Assembly (NCBI GenBank): GCA_002457435.1
Contig: NTLA01000008.1
Coordinates: 1 to 64,000, forward strand
Direction: 5' to 3'
Length of the DNA stretch: 64,000 nucleotides
Origin: Acidimicrobiales bacterium MED-G01
Lineage (GTDB): Bacteria > Actinomycetota > Acidimicrobiia > Acidimicrobiales > Poriferisodalaceae
This document shows positions 53,276 to 62,274 of this stretch, piece after piece. The notes beneath the pieces are model-generated. The model had not been told where the DNA came from and did no database searches. It saw only the letters and a list, made by a program, of their open reading frames with translations. Every line of letters starts with the position of its first letter. Position 1 is the first letter of the stretch. A program made the translations under genes and the position numbers.

Positions 53276-53764
53276 TTACACAGGCGGCCGTTCTTTGGCT
53301 AGGTTCTCGATCACTTCGGATGAAGGCAATGCAGCGAGGGTTTGAGGGGTCACATAAATCTTACGATCCCGTGATCCTCCACCCACGATGACTTTGGGGC
53401 AACTCAGCAGCCGACTGTCGATCCAAATAGGAAGCGATTCCGGTAAACCGAACGGAGTTACACCGCCAATGGTCATCCCGGTTATCGCCTCGGTTTCCTC
53501 GGGTGACGCGAACGACGCCTTTTTGACCTCAAGCTTCTTTCGGACGACTTTATTTACGTCAACCTGGGTGGTGGCCAAAACCACACAAAGGGCGTACAAG
53601 CGTGGTTCTGCCTTGCCGACGACCAGGATCGCGTTGGCACTCTCGTCGAGTTGGTAGCCGTACTGTTCGCAGAATTGAGCGGTGTCGGCGAGTTCGGGTG
53701 CACATTCGATTATCTGATAATCGGCTGTTAGCCCTTTGAGTATTTCTATTACCTGGTCCGTCAC
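53276..53764 (-). CDS. YbaK/aminoacyl-tRNA deacylase family protein
   Basis: 162 residues with the YbaK/ProXp fold: AILVVGKAEPRLYALCVVLA, the conserved KKLEVKKASFASPEETEAITGMTIGGVTPFGLP (conserved Lys and GGVTPFG) and VIVGGGSRDRKI. Family members clear mischarged Cys- or Ala-tRNA(Pro) in trans. The ATG overlaps the stop of the oxoprolinase-like gene by four bases, so the two are co-translated. Why a deacylase is coupled to that enzyme is not known; possibly only operon economy. Target tRNA is not determined. Confidence 0.86.
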   Translation of the reverse strand: MTDQVIEILKGLTADYQIIECAPELADTAQFCEQYGYQLDESANAILVVGKAEPRLYALCVVLATTQVDVNKVVRKKLEVKKASFASPEETEAITGMTIGGVTPFGLPESLPIWIDSRLLSCPKVIVGGGSRDRKIYVTPQTLAALPSSEVIENLAKERPPV

Positions 53765-56700
53765 GGATTCGTGGCGGTCTGGTTTTGACGACCTCGAACT
53801 ACTTCGGTAGCCACGACATCAACGTCTCCCAGGCTTTGAGTTATCACGACTCCGTAGTCTCGCCGGGCAGCTTCGGTTGAAACTACTCCATCTTGTACAT
53901 CTCGCAGAACCAATTCAGGGTCTCGGTGAAACGGATCTCCCCACCCGCCGCCGCCTGGGGTTTCGGCGATCATTTTGGCAGGACCAAGCTTGGTTACCCC
54001 GTACTTAGGTGGAATGAAGGCTGCGCCGTCGACCTCTTCATTGGCTGGGACTATCCATTCCAAGCCGACGCCGCCCGTTCCGCCTCCTTCTACGCCATGA
54101 CCACTCGGAGTGTCGAGGCCTTCAGCTCGGAATGACCAAATAGCAGGTTCAAGAATGTCGGCCTCGTAGCGAACTCCTGTGCCCCCGCGCATTTCGCCGG
54201 GTCCGGCGTTATCGCAACGCTGTTCGTGGCAGATATATCGGACGGGGTAGTGCTGTTCGTGGAATTCTAGGTTGGGTATATCAAGACCGCCCAAGCTGAT
54301 TAGGTGACCCATTTGAGCGAAGCCGTCTCGTTCGGCTGTAGCTCCCGGTGTCCCCATAGCGTGCCACTGGTACATCACCCACGTCGTTCCGTCATCTCTT
54401 TTACCGGCGACGTGCCCATGCATAGTTTTTGACCAACCTGCGCAAGCCCTCGCTGGGTCAGCGGCAGCTAAAGCCTGCCAGACCGCGATAACGATTTCGT
54501 GGGCCACATAGACCGTGTTCATCGTCATTGGTGCTGGTGGTAGCGCGTTCACGATTGACCCCTCGGGTGCTTTTATGGTCAAGCAGCGATAGGTCCCTTC
54601 ATTTCTGGGAATGCTTGTATCAAAAAATGATGAAATAGCTAGATACACCGAGGAATAGGTATTGGCGACCGAACTGTTCTTGAAGCCTTCGATTTGGGGG
54701 TCAGTCCCTGCGAAGTCAGCGATTATCTCGTCGCCGCTGACGGTCAGTTCTACTCTTACGGCAATGTCAACCTTTCGGAAGCAGTCGTTGTCGGTGTGGT
54801 CTTCTCCAAAGTAAACGCCGTCCGGTAGCTCCGTTATGGCTGTACGCATTCGTCTGTCAGCGTGGTCAAGAACACCATCCAAATAGGAAAGATACGCGTC
54901 GACTCCGAGTTCGCTGGCAAGAGCGATTACCCGTTCGCCTCCAATTTGAGTGGAACCAAGCATCGCCAGAAGATCGCCGTCAAGTAATTCAGGCGTTCGG
55001 CAATTGATCAGCAATAATTCCCACAGGTCTTCGCGGACGCGACCTTCCTCTATAAGTCGCATAACGGGGAGACGGATTCCCTCTTGCCAAATTTCGGTGG
55101 CCTCAGGGTTGTATGTGCCTGCCAGGCCCCCTCCAATATCGGACTGGTGAGCCCTGTTGCAACAGAAACCTGCCAGCACAGGTGTATCCGAACCGACAAA
55201 AATTGGTCGAGCAATTACCCAATCCGGAAGGTGGTTGCCGCCAGCAACATAAGGGTCAGATAACAGGAATACATCTCCGACTTTCAGGTCATGACCGTAT
55301 TTGGCGAGCAACGCCCGCACAGCGAAGCCCCCTCCGCCGGTGTGAATTGGGATGCCATCAGCGTTTGCGACCAGAGTTCCGTCAGGCGTCGTTATGAAAC
55401 AACTGAAGTCATGGCTTTGACTGAAAATCGTGCTTCGAGCGGTTCGGGTCATAACCCAACCCATGTGGCGACTGATCTGATCAAGACGATTTTGCATCAG
55501 CGCCAACACCACCGGATCAAGTTCGCCGGAATGATGCTGCAATGAATCTTCGGTTTGTGCGACTTCGATAAAGAAGTCGCCGGAATCATCGACCCACAGA
55601 CGATCACCGGGTCGCGCAACCACAGTAGTGGTCGCCTCCTCAATCAGTGATGGACCTTCGAGGCTGTCACCAGGAAGAAGCATCGAGCCATCGTGTATTG
55701 CCGTTTCAATCCACCCTTCCCCTGGAAACCATACTGAACGCCGGTCAATGGGTTCGGGAACACCTTGGGACGGAGCGCCTGCTGCCATCTCAACCTCTCC
55801 AGTCGACCCGCGAGCCGTCAACCGCAGGGAAGAAAGCATGATTGTTCCGTCTTCCTGAGCGTGACCATACAGGCGCCGATATTCAGCTTCGAAAGCTGAT
55901 CGGATGAGATGCGGGTCGAAGTCATGACCGTCGACCGGAACTCGTATGCTCCAAAGTTGCCCCGGGTGGTGAAGTTCAAGCTCATGGTTAAGAGCTACCT
56001 CACCCTCATCGAATCCCTCTGCAGCCATCACGGCAAGGGCTCTCATTGTCAAAGCGTCGAATCCTTCAACCAGAGTGTCGACCGGCAGTTCGTCCAGGGG
56101 ACCAAGCAAGAATCTTGTGAAGTCCTGCCTGACGTCGGCATGGAGCATTCCGATTGCGCAAAGGGCTCCCGCATCGCGAGGTACGTGAACTCGGGCGCAT
56201 CCCAATCCTGCGGCGACGCTTGCCCCATGCATAGGCCCGGCGCCGCCAGCTGCGACGAGAGTAAACCTTCTTGGAGAGTGCCCTCGCTCAATTGAGATGT
56301 GTTCGACAGCACTCAAGAGATGTTGTTCGACAAGTTCGATGATTCCCGCTGCAGCATCTTCGATGGACATCCCCAATTTTTGAGCGACATGGACGTCAAT
56401 AGCTTCTCGGGCGGCGTCAAGATCTAGGTCCAGAGTCCCACCGGCTGACTTACCCGGCCGTAAACGACCAAGAACTAAATGAGCATCAGTGACTGTTGGA
56501 AGGGTTCCGCCGCCTCCATAACACGCTGGACCCGGGTCGGCACCAGCGCCTTCAGGGCCAACGAATAGCAGTCCGGCATCATCGACCCCAGCGATGGTTC
56601 CGCCTCCCGCTCCAATGGTGTGTATATCGATAGCAGGCGTGGAGACGTGGTAGCCAGCGATGTCAACGTCATCACGCGTCGCAACTTCACCGTTGGACAT

Positions 56701-57669
56701 CAGGAGTACGTCACATGAAGTGCCTCCTATCTCCATAGAGATGAGGTTCCCCTTGTTCTCTTCAGCGACGCCGGCTTGATCTACGGATCGGCGGTACAAA
56801 TTGAGCGCACCCACCGCAGCAGCTGGACCGCTGAGCAAAAGGTTGACAGGTTTACTCGCCAACTGGTCAACCGAAGCTGCGCCGCCGTTGGACTGGACTA
56901 GCAAAATTGGTCGCGGGAGACCTTCAGCAACCAATTCAGCGTCAAGAGAGCGAAGGTACTTAACGATTCGAGGTGACAGGGCGGCATTTACTACAGCCGT
57001 AGAAGTTCGCTCGTATTCACCCATGAGAGGTGAAACTTCAGCTGAACAGGTCACCCATTCTTTAGCCCATTTCTGACGGATGAGGTCAGCCAGCTGCTGT
57101 TCGTGGCGGTCATCCACAAAGCTGTTCATTAAGGCAACCGCAATGACATCAACTTCTTGATCGTTGAAGTCGGCAAGAATGTCGTCGACCGACGACATGT
57201 CGAGCGGTTGATACTCGGTGCCGTCTGCATCTATTCGACCTGGTACCGCGCGACGAAGATGACGAGGAACAAGAACCGGGGCATACGGTTCACGGTGATT
57301 CCACTGATCGGCACGCAAACCTCGTCGAATTTCTATGCTGTCCCTGAAGCCCTCAGTAGCAACAAGTCCAACTCGGGCCCCTTTTCCCTCAAGCATCGTG
57401 TTCGTGGCGATTGTCGACCCGTGAACGAAAAGTGAACAATTGCTCAAGATCTCCGATTTCGGTAAGCCTAAATCGACTGAGATCCGCTGAACCGCAGCGA
57501 GCACACCTTCGCTTGGGTCCGAAGGGACAGAGGGAACTTTGGCAACCCAAGCATGACCGCTGGAATCGGCGAGGACGAGATCAGTAAAAGTCCCCCCTAC
57601 ATCGACTCCAATACGCCATGGAGGAACAGGCCTATTCATTGGCAACGAACTTGATTCAGACTGACTCAT
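53761..57669 (-). CDS. Hydantoinase A/B fusion, 5-oxoprolinase-like
   Basis: 1302 residues joining HyuA and HyuB in one chain, like eukaryotic OPLAH (about 1290 residues). The N-terminal ATPase part begins WRIGVDVGGTFTDLVLADS (phosphate loop), then HGSTIATNTMLEGKGARVG, GPAAAVGALNLYR and MEIGGTSCDVLLMS; the HyuB part starts near residue 740 with LALMQNRLDQISRHMG and includes LSDPYVAGGNHLPDW and RAEGLDTPSGHG. Fused forms usually hydrolyse 5-oxoproline with ATP, or act on hydantoins or related lactams; which is not decidable here. Followed by YbaK (four-base overlap), divergent from an aminotransferase by 42 bases. Confidence 0.9.
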   Translation of the reverse strand: MSQSESSSLPMNRPVPPWRIGVDVGGTFTDLVLADSSGHAWVAKVPSVPSDPSEGVLAAVQRISVDLGLPKSEILSNCSLFVHGSTIATNTMLEGKGARVGLVATEGFRDSIEIRRGLRADQWNHREPYAPVLVPRHLRRAVPGRIDADGTEYQPLDMSSVDDILADFNDQEVDVIAVALMNSFVDDRHEQQLADLIRQKWAKEWVTCSAEVSPLMGEYERTSTAVVNAALSPRIVKYLRSLDAELVAEGLPRPILLVQSNGGAASVDQLASKPVNLLLSGPAAAVGALNLYRRSVDQAGVAEENKGNLISMEIGGTSCDVLLMSNGEVATRDDVDIAGYHVSTPAIDIHTIGAGGGTIAGVDDAGLLFVGPEGAGADPGPACYGGGGTLPTVTDAHLVLGRLRPGKSAGGTLDLDLDAAREAIDVHVAQKLGMSIEDAAAGIIELVEQHLLSAVEHISIERGHSPRRFTLVAAGGAGPMHGASVAAGLGCARVHVPRDAGALCAIGMLHADVRQDFTRFLLGPLDELPVDTLVEGFDALTMRALAVMAAEGFDEGEVALNHELELHHPGQLWSIRVPVDGHDFDPHLIRSAFEAEYRRLYGHAQEDGTIMLSSLRLTARGSTGEVEMAAGAPSQGVPEPIDRRSVWFPGEGWIETAIHDGSMLLPGDSLEGPSLIEEATTTVVARPGDRLWVDDSGDFFIEVAQTEDSLQHHSGELDPVVLALMQNRLDQISRHMGWVMTRTARSTIFSQSHDFSCFITTPDGTLVANADGIPIHTGGGGFAVRALLAKYGHDLKVGDVFLLSDPYVAGGNHLPDWVIARPIFVGSDTPVLAGFCCNRAHQSDIGGGLAGTYNPEATEIWQEGIRLPVMRLIEEGRVREDLWELLLINCRTPELLDGDLLAMLGSTQIGGERVIALASELGVDAYLSYLDGVLDHADRRMRTAITELPDGVYFGEDHTDNDCFRKVDIAVRVELTVSGDEIIADFAGTDPQIEGFKNSSVANTYSSVYLAISSFFDTSIPRNEGTYRCLTIKAPEGSIVNALPPAPMTMNTVYVAHEIVIAVWQALAAADPARACAGWSKTMHGHVAGKRDDGTTWVMYQWHAMGTPGATAERDGFAQMGHLISLGGLDIPNLEFHEQHYPVRYICHEQRCDNAGPGEMRGGTGVRYEADILEPAIWSFRAEGLDTPSGHGVEGGGTGGVGLEWIVPANEEVDGAAFIPPKYGVTKLGPAKMIAETPGGGGWGDPFHRDPELVLRDVQDGVVSTEAARRDYGVVITQSLGDVDVVATEVVRGRQNQTATNP

Positions 57670-57711
57670 AGGTATTGATCATCGCGCGCTTTGACCTGCG
57701 AGACTATAGAA

Positions 57712-59037
57712 ATGGGAAGCAACTACCCTGCAGCGACCTCTCGCTCCGCAGAACTACATGATCGTGGCAAGTCTGTGATACCCGACGGAGTGTCCAGATC
57801 AACAGTAATAATCCGGCCCCATCCGATCTATGTCGATCACGCGCAAGGGGCCTGGGTCACCGATGTTGACGGCAATCGCTATTTAGATTGCAACAACAAT
57901 TTCACTTCGATAATTCTGGGACATGCAGATCCTAAAATTGAATCTGCCGTCCGCAAGCAGCTGGCCAGTGGAACGGCTTTTTCAATGGCGACGGAGTCCG
58001 AAATTCAGCTAGCGGAGCTGCTGTGTGATCGAGTAGCCAGTTGTGAACAAATCAGATTTTGTAACTCTGGCACTGAAGCTGTGATGGGTGCAATTAAAGC
58101 AGCAAGAGCTTTTACTGAGCGCCCCGCCATTATCAAAGTGGAAGGCAGCTACCACGGAACCTACGACCATGCAGAAGCCAGCCTTGGATCAGATCCTTCC
58201 AATTGGGGTTTACCGAATCGTCCGATGACAATTCCCTACGCTTCAGGTGCACCCGGCTCCTTGACCGATGAAGTAGTGATTGTCCAGTTCAACGACACAA
58301 AAGGAATGAGCGAAGCAATACAACGAGTTGGACCTCGACTCGCTGCGGTGTTACTAGATCCGATGCCTTCGCGGGTTGGGATGCCCACCCTCGACCCACT
58401 GTTCGTGGAGGCAATAAGAAATGAAACACGAGCGGTTGGCGCGTTGCTGATACTTGATGAAGTGATCTCACTTCGGCTGGGACCCGGCGGCGCGCAGGCA
58501 ATCCACAACATAGATCCAGATCTCACAGCGATGGCCAAGATCATTGGCGGAGGTTTCCCGGTAGGAGCAATAGGGGGCAAGTCCCAAGTGATGGATGTTT
58601 TTGCCGCCGTCCACGGAAATCGAGCTGCTGTCCCTTCGGGAGGCACCTATACAGCCAACCCGATCACCATGACCGCCGGATTCGCATGTATGAGCCAACT
58701 CGACCAATCCAGTTTTGATCGTTTAGCGGACATAGGGATGCAGATTCGCGGAGGACTAACAGATCTCTTCGCCACCCTTTCGCTTGGTTGGCACGTAACA
58801 GGCGCTGGCTCGCTGTTTCGGATTCACCCTCACCAACGACTGATCAACAGTTACCGAGACGCACACTTAGATAGTGATGAGACAGCACTCATGGAGTTGC
58901 TGCAACGCCGGTTGCTTGAGCATGAGGTCTACTTCAGTTCATACGGAATGGGATGCATGAATCTGGCAACTTCAGATAGCGATATCGAACATTTCCACAA
59001 GGCCATGAACAAAGCGCTTACAGCCATCAGTAGTTGA
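57712..59037 (+). CDS. Class III aminotransferase (glutamate-1-semialdehyde aminomutase-like)
   Basis: 441 residues from the ATG at 57712 (a TTG at 57691 is also in frame). PLP fold type I: FCNSGTEAVMGAIKAARAFT, YHGTYDHAEAS, LILDEVISLRLGPGG and the Schiff-base Lys in AMAKIIGGGFPVGAIGGK identify the class III family near HemL. It is not in a haem context, so it more likely transfers an amino group on a catabolic or amino-acid substrate. An amidase gene follows after 19 bases, and an oxoprolinase-like gene lies divergently, suggesting breakdown of an amide or lactam. Confidence 0.9.
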   Translation: MGSNYPAATSRSAELHDRGKSVIPDGVSRSTVIIRPHPIYVDHAQGAWVTDVDGNRYLDCNNNFTSIILGHADPKIESAVRKQLASGTAFSMATESEIQLAELLCDRVASCEQIRFCNSGTEAVMGAIKAARAFTERPAIIKVEGSYHGTYDHAEASLGSDPSNWGLPNRPMTIPYASGAPGSLTDEVVIVQFNDTKGMSEAIQRVGPRLAAVLLDPMPSRVGMPTLDPLFVEAIRNETRAVGALLILDEVISLRLGPGGAQAIHNIDPDLTAMAKIIGGGFPVGAIGGKSQVMDVFAAVHGNRAAVPSGGTYTANPITMTAGFACMSQLDQSSFDRLADIGMQIRGGLTDLFATLSLGWHVTGAGSLFRIHPHQRLINSYRDAHLDSDETALMELLQRRLLEHEVYFSSYGMGCMNLATSDSDIEHFHKAMNKALTAISS

Positions 59038-59056
59038 CAACAACTACGGTCTGTCT

Positions 59057-60520
59057 ATGACCGATGACTTAATGCTCAAAAGTGCAGCAGAGCTATCTCG
59101 CCTCGTACATTCGCGCAAAGTCAGTTCTCGAGAACTACTGGAGGAAGCCATTGGGCGATATGAAGCTTTTAATCCCAAAGTCAATGCCGTCAGCGGACAC
59201 CAGATCGAAGACGCTCAGCTAAAGGCAAATGAGGCAGATGAGGCGACAGCCCGAGGCGAATCCAACGGTCTATTCCACGGTCTTCCTGTGACAATCAAAG
59301 AGGCTTATGACTGGGTAGGTACGCCGTCAACATGGGGTAATCCCGAATGGGCTGACAATTTCCCTGATTCCAACAGCCCGTCAGTTGACCGTTTAATGGG
59401 TGCTGGAGCCATCATTTGGGCGAAAACCAACGTCCCGTTCATGTTGGGCGACTGGCAATCGTTCAACGAAATCTACGGCTGTACAAACAACCCGTGGGAT
59501 CTCAATCGAACACCGGGTGGTTCCTCAGGAGGATCAGCCGTTTCTCTGGCCACCGGAATGTCAGCATTGGAGATTGGGAGCGACATCGGCGCCTCGATTC
59601 GAAACCCAGCGCACTACTGCGGTGTATTTGGGCATAAACCGACCATGGGTCTGATACCTCAAACGGGTCATGCTGCACCTGGAGTAGAAACAGTCGTTGA
59701 TATTGCAGTGATGGGTCCGCTTGCTCGCAGCGCCAACGACCTGGATGACGCTCTTTCTGTGCTCGCTGGGCCAGACGGGTTTGACGCGAATGGGTATCGA
59801 ATTGAACTACCCGAACCAAACAAAAAATCGCTTACCGACTACAAAGTTGGCGTGTTGCTCGACAGTCCGGCTTGCGCGACATCTACCGCCCTGATCGACC
59901 ATTTACAGGAGACAGTTGATGATCTCGCAGGGTTAGGGGTCGAGGTGGTTCAGGCTGCACCTCAGATCGACCAGACCGAATTCTTTGAAAACTATTTGTT
60001 GTTGCTGCGAGCGACAAATGGTGTGTCGATAGGAGATGAGGCGTTCAACAGGGCCTTACCGGGTCACGAAGGCTGGGAACGGGGGGAACGTAGCTACAGA
60101 AATCTGATTGATCATGCAGCACATATGACTCACCGGGAGTGGTATGCGCTGCATCAGCAGCGAGAGTTGTATCGGAGAGATTGGTCGACCTTCTTCGAAG
60201 ACTTTGATCTGCTCTTGTGTCCGGCAGCTGCGTCGACGGCTTTTGTGCATGATCATGAAGGAGAACGCCCCGATCGCACCATTGAAGTTGATGGTCGACA
60301 AGAACCCGTTGTCGACCAATTATTTTGGGCTGGTTGGAGTTGCAGCGTTTACCTGCCGAGCACAGTGGCACCAGTAGGTCTCATCGATGGTCTGCCTGTT
60401 GGATTACAGATCGTTGCGCCACACCTCCACGACAGAAGATCCATTCATTTCGCGTCGTTACTTGAAGCCGAAATAGGCGGATTTGTGGCTCCACCCGGTT
60501 ACGAGAGAATTGAAAGTTAG
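59057..60520 (+). CDS. Amidase (amidase-signature family)
   Basis: 487 residues. Catalytic Lys in LPVTIKEAYDWVG, cis-Ser and nucleophile Ser in PGGSSGGSAVSLATG and GSDIGASIRNPAHYCG. The loop reads D-I-G-A-S-I-R, with Ala where many have Gly (DxGGSIR). It differs in length and motifs from the amidase at 30023. Starts with ATG 19 bases after the aminotransferase stop, so the pair is likely one transcript. Substrate unknown; acyl amides or aryl amides are possible. Confidence 0.9.
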   Translation: MTDDLMLKSAAELSRLVHSRKVSSRELLEEAIGRYEAFNPKVNAVSGHQIEDAQLKANEADEATARGESNGLFHGLPVTIKEAYDWVGTPSTWGNPEWADNFPDSNSPSVDRLMGAGAIIWAKTNVPFMLGDWQSFNEIYGCTNNPWDLNRTPGGSSGGSAVSLATGMSALEIGSDIGASIRNPAHYCGVFGHKPTMGLIPQTGHAAPGVETVVDIAVMGPLARSANDLDDALSVLAGPDGFDANGYRIELPEPNKKSLTDYKVGVLLDSPACATSTALIDHLQETVDDLAGLGVEVVQAAPQIDQTEFFENYLLLLRATNGVSIGDEAFNRALPGHEGWERGERSYRNLIDHAAHMTHREWYALHQQRELYRRDWSTFFEDFDLLLCPAAASTAFVHDHEGERPDRTIEVDGRQEPVVDQLFWAGWSCSVYLPSTVAPVGLIDGLPVGLQIVAPHLHDRRSIHFASLLEAEIGGFVAPPGYERIES

Positions 60521-60558
60521 ACGACAAACGGACGCCACTTCTGGCAGCCTGTTAATTA

Positions 60559-61407
60559 GTGGACGACTCGATCGATGACTTACTCGACCTTCTGTCTCTT
60601 TCCGAACAAGGAGAGGCAAGATTTGTGGGGCGCGGCTCCGGGCATGCTGGCTACGGCTTGTTCGGCGGACATCAATTAGCGCAAGCGATTGTCAGCGCCT
60701 ACCGCTCGGTAGATACAGAGCGCCGATTGCATTCCGTTCACGGCTTTTTTCTGCGCGGTGGCGATGGAAACCAAAGCATCAGCTATGACGTCGAAAGTAT
60801 CCGGGACGGACGGGCGTTTTGTCAACGACGCGTGACCGGCGTTCAAAACGACAAACAAATCTTCGATTTAACAGCCTCATTTCAAACTCCCGAAACTGGG
60901 CCGGGTGTGATCGCTCCCAAGCCACCTCGCGGCGTTGAGCCCCCTGAAGGGCTGCCTACCTTTGAGGAATGCATGCAAGCAGTCGGTCCTATCTTCGGCC
61001 AAGAATGGTCGGAGGGCCCTCGACCGGTGGAATACCGAATCGAGAATGCTCCGTGGGCCCCGAACGGACCCTCTGAACAAGGTGGCATCAATTTTTGGTT
61101 TCGGGCGCGGCGGCCCCTAACAGACGAACCGGAAATTCATGCAGCGATCCTTGCCTACATGAGTGATGACTGTGTCGCTGACACCCTTCTGGTCCCGTAT
61201 GGGCGCACTTGGGGCACCGAAGGGACCATGTTGGTCAGCTTGGACCATTCGATGTGGTTTCATTCAGAAGCACGAGCTGATGAATGGATATACGTTGAGC
61301 AATGGCCAGTTGCAGCTTCAGGAGCTCGTGGTTTGGCGCAGGCCCGGATGTGGCAACATGGCGAACTCGTGGCCTCGGTAGCCCAGGAAGCCTTAACTCG
61401 TTTCTAA
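60559..61407 (+). CDS. tesB: Acyl-CoA thioesterase II (TesB family)
   Basis: 282 residues. Double hotdog: GHAGYGLFGGHQLAQAIVSAYRSV and LHSVHGFFLRGGD in the first half, then ILAYMSDDCVADTLLVPYG with its Asp in the second and LDHSMWFHSEARADEWIYV towards the end. Hydrolyses acyl-CoAs of medium to long chain length. Starts with a GTG 38 bases after the amidase and overlaps the convergent hydrolase gene by four bases. Confidence 0.92.
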   Translation: MDDSIDDLLDLLSLSEQGEARFVGRGSGHAGYGLFGGHQLAQAIVSAYRSVDTERRLHSVHGFFLRGGDGNQSISYDVESIRDGRAFCQRRVTGVQNDKQIFDLTASFQTPETGPGVIAPKPPRGVEPPEGLPTFEECMQAVGPIFGQEWSEGPRPVEYRIENAPWAPNGPSEQGGINFWFRARRPLTDEPEIHAAILAYMSDDCVADTLLVPYGRTWGTEGTMLVSLDHSMWFHSEARADEWIYVEQWPVAASGARGLAQARMWQHGELVASVAQEALTRF

Positions 61408-62261
61408 TCTTTGGCAGGAGTGCCGGTGAACCACGTTCGTAGCGAGTCAGCCACGCGTTCCAAAGAAGCAAAACATCCGAAGTGACCGGAGTCGGCGAAC
61501 ACCTCCAGAGAACCTGAGGGGAGTCGTTCGGCTATTGATGCAGCGGCAGTTGATGGACGATCTAGGCCGGCGCCTCCGTATGCAACTAAGACATCCATTT
61601 TGACTTGAGGTAGATGGTCCCAGCCCAGTTGCAGGAATTGTTCGAATGCTTTTGATTCAAGTAGCGGGTCGCATGCCAGTTCTATCGAACCGTCGGAGCG
61701 GTCAACGAAACCGTGACGGACGTATGATTTCAGGCAATCCGGGTGTACCTCATTTAACGGTGGGCGAGTGCTGTACCTATCGACTACTTCTTGACGAGTC
61801 GGAAAAATCGATCGGCGACGTTTCGTCGCCTCTACGAAATCAATTGCTCCTGTAGGCCGATCTTCTGTGCGTTCGAAAAGAATCGGTTCATAAACCCATG
61901 CCCGCTCGAATGCACCGGGACGTGCAAGGCTTGTGAGGATGCTCGTGGCGCCACCCATTGAGTGGCCGACCACCCAGGCGTCTCGAAGATTGAAAGCATC
62001 CACCACCGATGCAAGGTCCGCGACCATACGATGATCAAAAAAATCGATGTCTGAGGGATTGGTTGTTGCTCCGTGTGCGCGCAGATCGACACAAATCGCT
62101 CTGAATTCCGCGCCGATCCTTTCGATTATTGGTTCCCACATCCTGGAAACAAGACCTGTCCCGTGGAGGAACAGCGTGGGACGCCCCGGGCCGCCATAAT
62201 CGTGAACAGCGACTTGGACCTGATCTTCAGAAGAGACGAAATGGCTGTGGGGTTCGTGCAT
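61404..62261 (-). CDS. Alpha/beta hydrolase
   Basis: 285 residues. TLFLHGTGLVSRMWEP (oxyanion), CVDLRAHGATTNPSD, nucleophile elbow WVVGHSMGGATSILTSLA (Ser), ALSLG-like cap, and a terminal His in FADSGHFGCFASL. Likely ester, lactone or C-C bond hydrolase. Thirteen bases downstream of the CoA-transferase gene and co-directional, so probably in one unit with it and the upstream partial hydrolase. Confidence 0.88.
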   Translation of the reverse strand: MHEPHSHFVSSEDQVQVAVHDYGGPGRPTLFLHGTGLVSRMWEPIIERIGAEFRAICVDLRAHGATTNPSDIDFFDHRMVADLASVVDAFNLRDAWVVGHSMGGATSILTSLARPGAFERAWVYEPILFERTEDRPTGAIDFVEATKRRRSIFPTRQEVVDRYSTRPPLNEVHPDCLKSYVRHGFVDRSDGSIELACDPLLESKAFEQFLQLGWDHLPQVKMDVLVAYGGAGLDRPSTAAASIAERLPSGSLEVFADSGHFGCFASLERVADSLRTWFTGTPAKD

Positions 62262-62274
62262 ATATAAGAGCTAT

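Noticed and set aside
57712-59037. HemL for haem synthesis
   Set aside because: HemL-like fold, but no haem genes are near and it lies with an amidase and an oxoprolinase-like gene, so a catabolic transaminase is more likely.
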